DNA of 64,000 nucleotides from Solidesulfovibrio carbinoliphilus subsp. oakridgensis. Its GTDB lineage: Bacteria; Desulfobacterota; Desulfovibrionia; Desulfovibrionales; Desulfovibrionaceae. Of this stretch, positions 1-7,649 are shown piece after piece. Position 1 is the first letter of the stretch. Each line of letters begins with the position of its first letter. Made by a program: the position numbers and the translations under genes. The notes under the pieces were generated by a model. It did not search any database and was not told where the DNA came from. It worked only from the letters and a program-made list of their open reading frames with translations. The stretch lies in contig NZ_CM001368.1 in assembly GCF_000177215.2 (NCBI RefSeq), forward strand, positions 2,046,001 to 2,110,000, written 5' to 3'.

Positions 1-852
1 GTGGGTGTCGTTGACGGTCTTGAAATTGTCGAGATCGAGCATGACGAGGCTGACGCCAAACCCCTGCTCCCTGGCCCGGTCCAGGGCCTCCCCGGCCAGG
101 CGCAGGAAGTGGCGCCGGTTGGGCAGGCCGGTCAGGCCATCGGTTTCGGCCAGGTGGCGCAGCTCGTCCCGGGCCTCGCCAAGCTCCGCCTCCACCCGGC
201 TCGATGTCATGGCCAGGATGGAAAAGACGAAAAACGGCGAACAGAGCATGGCGACCAGGAGCAACAGCTTGGCCACATGGTCCGGAGAGGCCGTGGGACA
301 GTCCACGGCCTGCAGGGAAAGAACGGTCCGCACGGCGAACAGTGCGGCCACCACGAAAAAAAAGCCCGAAAAAAGGCCCTGGGTGGCGTAGGTGCGCCAG
401 TTCCTGGTCAGGTACGGTTCCAGGGAGATGCGGCCGAAGACAATGGCGCAGAAGGCCGAATAGATGGCCGCGCGCCGGCAGGTGTTGTAATCGATGAAGA
501 GGTAGTGGGTGATCGCGACCATGGCCAGGCCGTACAGCACGACATTGAGTCCCGAGCGCAACCGGATGTCCCCGATCTGGCCGTAGCGGGCCAGGCCGTG
601 GAACACCAGCACGGCCTCCACGAGCATGAGGGCGTTGCCCGCGAAAAGAGAGGGCGTCTCGCCAAGGACGCGGTAGAAGTTGAGGAAGATGCCGACAAAC
701 CACAGGACCTGCCCAAGGGTCATGGCCCCGAAACCGGGATAGGTCCGGCGGCAGGCATAGGCGTAGACGAGCACCAGGGACAGGGCCGCATAGAGGACCA
801 CCACCATGAGGACCATGGTCGGGGCATGGAGCAGCGACAGGAAATCGGGCAT
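1..852 (-). CDS. membrane diguanylate cyclase (GGDEF), 3' part missing
   Basis: Probable membrane-bound diguanylate cyclase, cut by the left edge of the window; such enzymes make the second messenger c-di-GMP from GTP. The 284 visible residues begin with roughly seven hydrophobic helices (about residues 8-215), followed by a short linker and the start of a GGDEF domain: DGLTGLPNRRHF near residue 245 and LVMLDLDNFKTVND at the edge. The GGDEF signature itself lies outside, so activity cannot be judged. Start chosen at the ATG preceded by GGAAG on the minus strand. The N-terminal helices resemble a generic membrane sensor; the signal sensed is unknown. The aroE gene lies 86 bases upstream in the same orientation. 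Confidence 0.85.
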   Translation of the reverse strand, partial: MPDFLSLLHAPTMVLMVVVLYAALSLVLVYAYACRRTYPGFGAMTLGQVLWFVGIFLNFYRVLGETPSLFAGNALMLVEAVLVFHGLARYGQIGDIRLRSGLNVVLYGLAMVAITHYLFIDYNTCRRAAIYSAFCAIVFGRISLEPYLTRNWRTYATQGLFSGFFFVVAALFAVRTVLSLQAVDCPTASPDHVAKLLLLVAMLCSPFFVFSILAMTSSRVEAELGEARDELRHLAETDGLTGLPNRRHFLRLAGEALDRAREQGFGVSLVMLDLDNFKTVNDTH

Positions 853-938
853 CGGCTTCTTCCAGACATTGCGAGGATATGACGCGAGAGCTATCGCATC
901 ATCCCGTCCGGCGCACAAGCCCGGAACGGCGCGATGCC

Positions 939-1751
939 TCAGCCGCCGTAGAGGGCCTGGCGCAAAAGCGGCCGCAGTTCGTCGTCCGGCAGCACCCGGC
1001 CGGTCCACAGGCAAAACTGCTCCACGGCCTGGTACAAAAACATCTCGAGTCCCGGCACCACGCCGGCCCCGGCCCGGGCGGCTTCGGCCAGAAACCGCGT
1101 TTCGTAGGGATTGTAGACCAGGTCGTAGGCCAGTCGCCCGGGCTCCCAGGCCGCGGCCGGGTAGGGGGAGACGCCCTCCTGCCGGCCGGACATGCCGATG
1201 GGCGTGGCGTTGACCACCAGCGCGGCCGGAAAATCCGCCCGGTCTTCCCAGGCCACCGGTTCCAGGCCGAACTCCAGGGCCAGGGCCCGGGCCTTGTCCA
1301 GGGACCGCCCCGTGACGCCGATCCGGGGCACCTGCAGGCGCCGCAGTCCGGCGGCCACGGCCCGGGCCGCGCCGCCGCAGCCGAGGAGCAGCGCCGCCCC
1401 GGGCGCGATGCCCCGGACCACCAGCGGCCGGCAGAACCCCTCCACGTCGGTATTGTCGGCGTGGAGGGCCCCGCCGCGCCAGAAAAGGGTGTTGACGGCC
1501 CCGACCTCCCGGCCAAGATCCGTGACCACGTCCACGAAATCCATGACCGCCGTCTTGTGCGGGATGGTGACGCTCAGGCCCTGGATCGGGGTTTCCCGCA
1601 CCCGGGCCATGAAGGCCGGCAGTTCCTCGGGCAGGGTGGCCCAGGCCTCGTAGCGGGCCTCGATGCCGAAACGCGCAAACCCCCAGTTGTGGACCAGGGG
1701 ACTCAACGTATGGCCCAGCGGGTGGCCAATGATGCCGTAGAGCCGCGTCAT
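939..1751 (-). CDS. aroE: shikimate dehydrogenase
   Basis: NADP-dependent shikimate dehydrogenase of the aromatic amino acid (shikimate) pathway, reducing 3-dehydroshikimate to shikimate in the cytoplasm. The 270-residue protein has the substrate-binding segment GHPLGHTLSPLVHN near the N-terminus, the catalytic lysine in TIPHKTAVMDF, the dinucleotide-binding glycine loop GCGGAARA near residue 127 and the family motif NATPIGM. Length is normal for the family. The start MTRLYGIIGHP was chosen because the family begins immediately before this strand; the open frame extends upstream only through repeat DNA. It lies downstream of the kor operon, separated by a 250-base repeat-rich gap, so it is probably a separate transcript. 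Confidence 0.95.
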   Translation of the reverse strand: MTRLYGIIGHPLGHTLSPLVHNWGFARFGIEARYEAWATLPEELPAFMARVRETPIQGLSVTIPHKTAVMDFVDVVTDLGREVGAVNTLFWRGGALHADNTDVEGFCRPLVVRGIAPGAALLLGCGGAARAVAAGLRRLQVPRIGVTGRSLDKARALALEFGLEPVAWEDRADFPAALVVNATPIGMSGRQEGVSPYPAAAWEPGRLAYDLVYNPYETRFLAEAARAGAGVVPGLEMFLYQAVEQFCLWTGRVLPDDELRPLLRQALYGG

Positions 1752-1770
1752 GTCGCGTCCTTGTGGAGAG

Positions 1771-1816
1771 CCGGGGGAGGGAACCCTTTTTTGCAAAAAA
1801 GGGTTCCCTCCCCCGG
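1771..1816. repeat. perfect 21-bp inverted repeat (hairpin)
   Basis: Arms 1771-1791 and 1796-1816 are perfectly complementary around a TGCA loop; each arm contains CCGGGGGAGGGAACCC followed by a T run. The following bases (GGACCCCCTCCTTCCCAAA) match the right half of the repeat at 36111-36169 read on the minus strand, so this is a member of the window-wide repeat family. It faces the copy at 1933-1982, forming an inward-facing pair. T or A runs inside the stem could also let it act as a terminator. Confidence 0.8.
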
Positions 1817-1932
1817 ACCCCCTCCTTCCCAAATTTTTCAAAGGGGTGGCGGCACAACGTCGAAGAATTTTTTCGAAAGCTTGGCTGCCGCCCGCCTCAG
1901 GCCAGCGCGGTGTGGCGACCACGCTCCCACGT

Positions 1933-1982
1933 TCGGGTGGGTCCGGGAGGGGGTGACCCCCTCCCGGCCGCCGGAGGCATCT
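1933..1982 (-). repeat. post-gene palindromic repeat, copy A
   Basis: Minus-strand copy of the family: reading down from 1982 it is GATGCCTCCGGCGGCC followed by an 11-bp stem (1943-1953 with 1957-1967). It begins about 20 bases after the stop codon of the 2-oxoacid oxidoreductase gamma gene. About 50 bases are identical to copy C at 16782-16832. Confidence 0.85.
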
Positions 1983-2003
1983 TTCCGTTTCTTCTCTCCC
2001 CTC

Positions 2004-2549
2004 CTATCCCGCGTAGGACGCGCCGGCGCGCAGGGCTTCGGCGTTTTTGGGGATGAGGTGGCTGTAGTGCTTGGCAATGACGTGGGACAGGCTCGCTTCC
2101 ACCGCTTCAAGCGGCAGGATGCCGGTGGCGTTCACGTAGGCGCCAAGGGCCACCATGTTGGCCATGCGGGTGTTGCCGAGCGTATCCGCGATCTCGTTGG
2201 CCGGCACGGCCACGACCCTGACCCGGCCGGCGTCGGCCAGCTTGGTGTCGATAAGCGAGGAATTGAGCACGAGCACGCCGTCGTCCACGAGCTGGGGCTG
2301 GAACTTGTCGAGGGACGGCCTGTTCATGATGATAAGGCTTTTGGGGGAGCGGATGATGGGCGAGCCGATGGCGTCGTCGGAGACGACGACCGTGCAGTTG
2401 GCCGTGCCGCCGCGCATCTCCGGGCCGTAGACCGGGATGTAGGTGACGTTCAGGCCGTGTTCCATGCCGGCGTAGGCCAGTAGGTTGCCGATCAGCATCA
2501 CGCCCTGGCCGCCGAAACCGGCCATGATCACGTCTTGATAGAGGCTCAC
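2004..2549 (-). CDS. korC: 2-oxoacid:ferredoxin oxidoreductase, gamma subunit
   Basis: Gamma subunit of a CoA-dependent 2-oxoacid:ferredoxin oxidoreductase (2-oxoglutarate or branched-chain type), which oxidatively decarboxylates a 2-oxoacid to acyl-CoA and reduces ferredoxin. The 181-residue protein carries the family N-terminal motif MAGFGGQGVM and the segment YGPEMRGGTANC typical of POR/KGOR gamma chains. It is the last gene of a four-gene operon in the order delta, alpha, beta, gamma, starting 4 bases after the beta gene. Substrate choice among 2-oxoglutarate, 2-oxoisovalerate and similar acids cannot be settled from sequence alone, so the kor symbol is provisional. Confidence 0.88.
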   Translation of the reverse strand: MSLYQDVIMAGFGGQGVMLIGNLLAYAGMEHGLNVTYIPVYGPEMRGGTANCTVVVSDDAIGSPIIRSPKSLIIMNRPSLDKFQPQLVDDGVLVLNSSLIDTKLADAGRVRVVAVPANEIADTLGNTRMANMVALGAYVNATGILPLEAVEASLSHVIAKHYSHLIPKNAEALRAGASYAG

Positions 2550-2553
2550 GGGG

Positions 2554-3330
2554 CTAGTCCTCCTTGGCCGCGTCCTTGAAGACGCCGAGCGGAAAGCCGG
2601 GGATCATTTCCTCGGCGATGCGGTCGTTGGCCTTCACGGGCGAAACCTTCCAGTTGGTGGGACAGGTGGCCAGGAGTTCCACAAAGCCAAAACCCTCGCC
2701 CTTGACCTGGGTCTCGAAGGCCCGGCGCACGGCCCGCTTGGCCTGGGCCAGATTCTTGATGGAATTGACGGCCGCCCGGGCGCTGTAGGCCACGCCGTCG
2801 AGTGAGGCGATGATTTCCGCCATGCGCATGGGGCCGCCCTCGCGCTCGGCGCAGCGGCCGCCGGGGCAGGTGGTGGTCTTCTGGCCGATCATGGTGGTCG
2901 GGGCCATCTGGCCGCCGGTCATGCCGTAGACGGTGTTGTTGACGAAAACGACCGAGATCCGCTCGCCCCGGTTGGCGGCGTGCATGATTTCGGCCAGGCC
3001 GATGGAGGCCAGGTCGCCGTCGCCCTGGTAGGCCAGGACGAAGGCGTCGGAGCGGGCGCGCTTGACGCCGGTGGCCACGGCCGGGGCCCGGCCGTGGGGC
3101 GCTTCGACGGTGTCGACCAGGATGTAGTTGTAGAGGAAGACCGAGCAGCCGATGGCGCTGACGGCGATGGTCCTCTCCACCACGCCGAACTCTTCCAGGC
3201 ACTCGGCCACGATCCGGTGGATGACGCCGTGCTGGCAGCCCGGACAGTAGTGGGTGGGCACGTCGGCCAGGACGGCCGGCCGGTCGAAGACGAGTTCCTC
3301 GTTTATTTCAGGCACGCTTGACATCTTCAA
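2554..3330 (-). CDS. korB: 2-oxoacid:ferredoxin oxidoreductase, beta (TPP) subunit
   Basis: Thiamine-diphosphate-binding beta subunit of the 2-oxoacid:ferredoxin oxidoreductase. The 258-residue chain has the CPGCQHG iron-sulfur/TPP motif near residue 29, the conserved GCS segment, and the TPP/Mg motif in YQGDGDLASIGLAE. Its start overlaps the last four bases of the alpha gene (ATGA-type junction at 3327-3330), indicating translational coupling. Four-subunit enzymes of this layout are standard in anaerobic sulfate reducers, where they feed low-potential electrons to ferredoxin. Confidence 0.92.
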   Translation of the reverse strand: MKMSSVPEINEELVFDRPAVLADVPTHYCPGCQHGVIHRIVAECLEEFGVVERTIAVSAIGCSVFLYNYILVDTVEAPHGRAPAVATGVKRARSDAFVLAYQGDGDLASIGLAEIMHAANRGERISVVFVNNTVYGMTGGQMAPTTMIGQKTTTCPGGRCAEREGGPMRMAEIIASLDGVAYSARAAVNSIKNLAQAKRAVRRAFETQVKGEGFGFVELLATCPTNWKVSPVKANDRIAEEMIPGFPLGVFKDAAKED

Positions 3331-4388
3331 GCCCCCTTTGCGGCCGCGCGGATGGGACCGGTGAAATCCTCGGGCGTCGGCATGTTGCCGGGGAAAAAGC
3401 CGAAGAATTCGGAATCGGTGATGCCGCGCACGGCCAGACGCACGTCCTCGACCATCTGGCCGAGGTTGTGCTCGATGGTGAGAAAGCGCTTGCCCTGCCC
3501 GGCCAGGGCGCGAAGGGCCGCCTCGGGGAAGGGATAGAGCGTCACGGGCCGGAAAAGGCCCACGCGAAGGCCCTCGGCCCGAAGGGTCCGGACGGCCGAC
3601 TTGGCGATACGGCCAATGGAGCCGTAGGCCACCACCACCAGCTCGGCGTCCTCGGTCTCGAAGGCCTCGTAGCGGACCTCGGCCCGCATGGCCTCGTACT
3701 TGTCCTTTAAAAGCTGGTTCTGGCCGGCCAGGGCCCCGTCTTCGAGAAAGAGGGACTTCAAAAGCCTCGGGGCGCGCTCGCCGCGTCCGGTCAGCTTCCA
3801 GGCGGCCCCTTCGGCCGGGTCCACGGGGCGGGCCTCGCGGGGGACGACCGGCTCCTTCATCTGGCCGACGATGGCGTCGCCGAGGAGCAGGACGGGGTTT
3901 CTGTATTTGAAGGCCAGGTCAAAGGCCTCGAAAGTCAGGTCGTAGCACTCCTGGCAGGTGGCCGGAGCCAGGACCAGGGTCCGGTAGTCGCCGTGGCCGC
4001 CGCCCTTGACCGACTGGAAGTAGTCGCCCTGGGAGGGCCCGATGTCGCCAAGGCCGGGGCCGCCCCGGTTCATGTTGACGAGCACGCCCGGCAGTTCCGA
4101 GCCGGCCATGTAGGAGATGGCCTCCTGCATGAGCGACACGCCCGGGCTCGACGAGGTGGTCATGGCCCGAACGCCGCAGGCGGCCGCGCCAAGGAGCATG
4201 TTGGCGGCCGCGACCTCGGATTCGGCCTGGACGAACTCGCCGCCGGCGGCCGGCATGGCCGAGGACAGCATCTCCGGAATGTCGTTCTGGGGGGTGATGG
4301 GATAGCCGAAATAGCAGCGGCAGCCGGCGGCCAGGGCTCCGTGGGCAATGGCCTCGTTGCCTTTTATGAAGATGCGCTTGCCGGACAT
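3327..4388 (-). CDS. korA: 2-oxoacid:ferredoxin oxidoreductase, alpha subunit
   Basis: Alpha subunit (pyrimidine-binding domain plus transketolase C-terminal-like domain) of the 2-oxoacid:ferredoxin oxidoreductase. The 353-residue protein begins MSGKRIFIKGNEAIAHGAL and carries the diagnostic GYPITPQNDIPE motif near residue 30, which contacts the substrate and TPP. The start at 4388 was chosen because it overlaps the stop of the upstream ferredoxin gene by one base and the protein aligns from here; a longer open frame upstream is only the ferredoxin gene in another frame. Part of the korDABC-type operon. Confidence 0.93.
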   Translation of the reverse strand: MSGKRIFIKGNEAIAHGALAAGCRCYFGYPITPQNDIPEMLSSAMPAAGGEFVQAESEVAAANMLLGAAACGVRAMTTSSSPGVSLMQEAISYMAGSELPGVLVNMNRGGPGLGDIGPSQGDYFQSVKGGGHGDYRTLVLAPATCQECYDLTFEAFDLAFKYRNPVLLLGDAIVGQMKEPVVPREARPVDPAEGAAWKLTGRGERAPRLLKSLFLEDGALAGQNQLLKDKYEAMRAEVRYEAFETEDAELVVVAYGSIGRIAKSAVRTLRAEGLRVGLFRPVTLYPFPEAALRALAGQGKRFLTIEHNLGQMVEDVRLAVRGITDSEFFGFFPGNMPTPEDFTGPIRAAAKGA

Positions 4389-4627
4389 TACACGCTCTCC
4401 TTGGCTTTGCTTTTGACGGTGCGCCAGACCTTGATGGCCACGTCCGGACACATCTTGGCGCACGAGGCGCAGCCCGTGCATTCGGCCATGGAGCCTTCGG
4501 GCACTTCGGCCACCTTGTAGCCCTTGGCGTTGAAACGCGAGGAAGCGGCGATGATGGTCTTGGGGCAGACCTGGACGCACAGGAGGCATCCTTTGCAACG
4601 CTCCTCGTCGATGAGAATCCGGGACAT
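4388..4627 (-). CDS. korD: 2x[4Fe-4S] ferredoxin subunit (delta)
   Basis: Small delta subunit of the 2-oxoacid:ferredoxin oxidoreductase, relaying electrons to external ferredoxin. The 79-residue protein has two complete [4Fe-4S] motifs, CKGCLLCVQVCP and CTGCASCAKMCP, spaced as in KorD/PorD. It is the first gene of the operon and overlaps the alpha gene by one base. The AGGAG-like sequence just upstream (complement of 4633-4640) supports the ATG at 4627. A free-standing ferredoxin is the alternative, but the tight coupling argues for a subunit. Confidence 0.92.
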   Translation of the reverse strand: MSRILIDEERCKGCLLCVQVCPKTIIAASSRFNAKGYKVAEVPEGSMAECTGCASCAKMCPDVAIKVWRTVKSKAKESV

Positions 4628-4675
4628 CCGTTCACTCCTTTGCGGCCGCGTCGGGCCAGGGGCAAAACCCCGGAA

Positions 4676-4699
4676 CCGGAAGAGACCGCCGTCTTCCGG
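4676..4699 (-). terminator. hairpin downstream of queA
   Basis: An 8-bp inverted repeat CCGGAAGA / TCTTCCGG (4676-4683 with 4692-4699) lies in the 110-base gap between queA and the kor operon. On the minus strand it follows the queA stop but lacks a proper U run, so it is only terminator-like. Confidence 0.3.
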
Positions 4700-4737
4700 A
4701 CCCGAAACCGCATGCGGTGGGGGTGGCGCCGTGGGCG

Positions 4738-5844
4738 TCAGAGCGCCAGCATGGCGTCGCCATAGGAAAAAAAACGATAGCCGGAGGCTATGGCCCTTGC
4801 GTAGGCGGCAAGAAGATTTTCGCGTCCGACCAGGGCGGCCAGCATAATCACGAGCGAGGATCCAGGCAAATGGAAATTCGTCACCATGCCGTCAACCACC
4901 TGAAAGGCGTGGCCGGGCCGGATGAAGATGTCGGTCTCGCCGGCAAAGGGCCGGACTTCCCCGGCTTCGCGGACCACGCCTTCGAGGGTCCGGGCGGCGG
5001 TGGTGCCGACGGCGACCACCGGCCGGCCGGCGGCCTTGGCGGCCAGGACGGCCGTGGCCGCCTCCTGCGGCACCTCGATCCACTCCCTGTGCATGGCGTG
5101 TTCGCGGATGTCCGCCACCCGGACCGGCGAGAAGGTGCCGATGCCGACGTGGCAGGTGACGGTGGCGAAGCCGAAGCCGCGCGCCCGGAGCCTTTCGAGC
5201 AGGTCCTCGGTGAAGTGGAGCCCGGCGGTCGGGGCGGCGGCCGAGCCGAGCTTGTCGTCGCTGGCGTAGACGGTCTGGTACGTCTCGCGATCGGCCGCGT
5301 CGTCAGCCCGGCGGATGTAGGGGGGCAGCGGCACGTGGCCGATGCGGTCCATGACCGCCGGCAGGCTCCCCTGCCAGGACAGGACCACCTCGGTGTGGCC
5401 AAAGGCCCCGCGCCGGGTCGCCGTGATGCAAAGGTCGGGTGCGAAGTCGATGCGGTCGCCGGGCCGGGGCGGCCGCGAGACACGCAGGAGCCCGGCGGCC
5501 GGGGCCGAGGTCCAGCCCGTGGCCGGGTCGGTTGTGGCCCGGAGAAGCGCAATGGGCGTCACCAGCAAAAATTCGGCCGCGCCGCCCGTGGGCTTGCGGC
5601 CAAGGAGGCGCACCGGCGCGACCTTGGTGTTGTTGGCCACAAGCAGCGCCCCCTCGGGCAAAAGATCCGGCAGGTCGGCGAAGACGGCGTCGCCGACCGC
5701 GCCCGTGGCCCGGTTGACGGTCATGAGCCGGCACGCGTCGCGCCTGGCGCACGGCCGATTCGCGATCCGGTCCTCGGGCAGGTCGAAATGGTAGGCGGCG
5801 AGCAGGTCGTCCGGGGCCGGGGCGGAGTCGAGAGGATTGGGCAA
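4738..5844 (-). CDS. queA: S-adenosylmethionine:tRNA ribosyltransferase-isomerase
   Basis: QueA transfers and isomerises the ribosyl moiety of S-adenosylmethionine onto preQ1 at the wobble position of GUN tRNAs, the penultimate step to queuosine. The 368-residue protein shows the family start (YHFDLPEDRIANRP), the central TAGLHFTEDLLERL motif and C-terminal NFHLPGSSLVIMLAALVG, all hallmarks of QueA. Length is slightly above the usual 340-350 because of a short N-terminal extension. lipB lies 28 bases upstream on the same strand, so both may share a transcript starting at the DHH phosphoesterase gene. Confidence 0.96.
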   Translation of the reverse strand: MPNPLDSAPAPDDLLAAYHFDLPEDRIANRPCARRDACRLMTVNRATGAVGDAVFADLPDLLPEGALLVANNTKVAPVRLLGRKPTGGAAEFLLVTPIALLRATTDPATGWTSAPAAGLLRVSRPPRPGDRIDFAPDLCITATRRGAFGHTEVVLSWQGSLPAVMDRIGHVPLPPYIRRADDAADRETYQTVYASDDKLGSAAAPTAGLHFTEDLLERLRARGFGFATVTCHVGIGTFSPVRVADIREHAMHREWIEVPQEAATAVLAAKAAGRPVVAVGTTAARTLEGVVREAGEVRPFAGETDIFIRPGHAFQVVDGMVTNFHLPGSSLVIMLAALVGRENLLAAYARAIASGYRFFSYGDAMLAL

Positions 5845-5872
5845 AACGTGTTCCTGAAGAGTAAGACGAGGC

Positions 5873-6526
5873 TTAAAGACGATCCAACCCGGCCGCGACG
5901 ATGGCCCGCATCCGCTCCCGGGCTTCTCCCATGTCCACAGGGGCGCCCGTTTCGGCGGCGGCCGAGGTCATGGCCACGCCGGCCAGGCCGCAGGGCACGA
6001 TGGCGTCAAAAAGGGCCAGGTCGTTGTCGAGGTTTACGGCCAGGCCGTGGGTGGCCACGCCGCGGGAGATGTGGATGCCGAGGGAGGCGATCTTGCGCAC
6101 CCCCACCCACAGCCCGAGCGGATTTTGCCGGCACTCGGCCGCAACGCCATAGGTTTCGAGCAGTTGCCGGCCCAGGTCCAGCACCCAGGCCACGAAGGTC
6201 TTGACGCCAAAGCCGAGGCTCCGCAGGCCCACCACCGGGTAGACGACCAGCTGGCCGGGGTTGTGGATGGTGGCCCCGCCGCCCCGGTCGGTCGCCACCA
6301 GCGTCACGTCCGGCGGCGCGCACAGGACCCGGTTGCTGGGCTTGTTGGACCCGAGGGTGATGACCGGATCGTGTTCCAGAAGGAAGACCACGCCGGCGGA
6401 CGCCCCGGCCTTGACCGCCGCGGCCGTCTCCTGCTGCAGGGCCAGGGCCACGTCGTAGGCGACGCGGCCGAGGACGCGGATCTCGGGCCTGGAGGCCGTG
6501 CCGGGCATCCCGGACGCCTCAGGCAT
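5873..6526 (-). CDS. lipB: lipoyl(octanoyl) transferase
   Basis: LipB moves octanoate from acyl carrier protein to the lipoyl domains of target proteins, the first step of lipoate cofactor synthesis. The 217-residue protein has the RGGGATIHNPGQLVVYP motif (residues about 80-96), the RKIASLGIHI segment carrying the catalytic lysine, the GLAVNLDNDL segment and the PCGL segment with the acyl-accepting cysteine. Its start overlaps the stop of the upstream DHH gene by eight bases, which indicates coupled translation. Lipoylated targets (for example glycine cleavage H protein) are not in the window. Confidence 0.94.
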   Translation of the reverse strand: MPEASGMPGTASRPEIRVLGRVAYDVALALQQETAAAVKAGASAGVVFLLEHDPVITLGSNKPSNRVLCAPPDVTLVATDRGGGATIHNPGQLVVYPVVGLRSLGFGVKTFVAWVLDLGRQLLETYGVAAECRQNPLGLWVGVRKIASLGIHISRGVATHGLAVNLDNDLALFDAIVPCGLAGVAMTSAAAETGAPVDMGEARERMRAIVAAGLDRL

Positions 6527-7451
6527 GGGCCGTGCCGTCCACGCCGCCGTTCAAAATGCGCACCACGTCCTCGAGGACCCGCTCGGCCTCGCTTTCCGGG
6601 ACCTGGCAGGTGCCGACGTTTTTGTGGCCGCCGCCGCCGTGGGCCAGCATCAGCCGGCCGATGTCCACGGGGTTGGATTTGTCGAAAATCGACTTGCCGA
6701 CCGTCAGGACCACGTTCTGCCTGGCCTTGCCCCAGATGACCTGGACGCTGACGTTGGCCTCGGGAAAAAGGGCGTAGGCCGTGAACCGGTTGCCGGTAAA
6801 TATCTCGTCCTGGTCGCGCAGGTCGATCACGAGGACCTGGCCGTCGATCCGGGACCGGGCTGTGAGCATGCCGGCGAACTGCTCCTCCTGCTCGAAGTAG
6901 CGCCGCACCCGCTCGGCCACGTCCGGATCGGCCAGGATGGCCTCGACCGGCTCGGTGCGGCACCGTTCCACGAGGTGCATCATGAGCTGGTAGTTGCTGA
7001 TGCGGTAGTCGCGGTAGCGGCCAAGGCCGGTGCGCGGGTCCATCAGAAAGCTCAGAAGAATCCAGCCCTCGGGCCCGGCCACCTCGTCGGGCGTCAGGTT
7101 GCCGCTGTCGCACCGGTCGACGTAGTCCAGCATCTCGTCGAACCGGGCCGGAAACCGGTCGTGGCCGCCGTAGTATTCCCAGATGACCCGGGCGCAGCTC
7201 GGATAGTGCTTGGAGGCGCCCGTAAATTCGATCTCGCCCAGGCGGTCGTCCTCGCTCGAATGGTGGTCGAACCACAGGCCGCAGCCCGGGGCGTAGGGCA
7301 CGTTGGCCAGGATGTCGTCCGGGCCGCAGGCCACCTTGCCGTCCTGCACGTCTTTGGGGTGGACAAACACCCACTCGTCCATGATGCCGGCTTCCTTGAG
7401 CAACACCGCGCAGATAAGGCCGTCGAAGTCCGAACGCGTCAAAAGCCGCAT
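6519..7451 (-). CDS. DHH-family phosphoesterase
   Basis: Metal-dependent phosphoesterase of the DHH/DHHA1 superfamily (relatives include nano-RNases, c-di-AMP phosphodiesterases and exopolyphosphatases). The 310-residue protein shows the N-terminal aspartate motif SDFDGLICA, the signature WFDHHSSE near residue 64 and the DHHA1 glycine motif HGGGGHKNVGT near the C-terminus. The start at 7451 is set by AAGGAGG seven bases upstream; the longer open frame is non-coding. The substrate cannot be deduced. It heads a probable lipB-queA transcript and is divergent from the unknown gene at 7650 across a 198-base gap. Confidence 0.85.
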   Translation of the reverse strand: MRLLTRSDFDGLICAVLLKEAGIMDEWVFVHPKDVQDGKVACGPDDILANVPYAPGCGLWFDHHSSEDDRLGEIEFTGASKHYPSCARVIWEYYGGHDRFPARFDEMLDYVDRCDSGNLTPDEVAGPEGWILLSFLMDPRTGLGRYRDYRISNYQLMMHLVERCRTEPVEAILADPDVAERVRRYFEQEEQFAGMLTARSRIDGQVLVIDLRDQDEIFTGNRFTAYALFPEANVSVQVIWGKARQNVVLTVGKSIFDKSNPVDIGRLMLAHGGGGHKNVGTCQVPESEAERVLEDVVRILNGGVDGTAHA

Positions 7452-7649
7452 GCCTGCCTCCTTTTCAAGTTCACCCAATCGCCGCCTTCGCACACGGCCC
7501 GACCGGCTCCCCATGCTAGCCCAGGGCCGGGTCCGAGGCAACAACGCCCCCCCGGCCCCGGACACCCGGTGCCGGCCGCCTGCCCGGCCGCGCATTTTTC
7601 CTTTGCCAGCCGGCCCGTTTTCTTGTGAAATACCAGAAGGAAACTCCCC

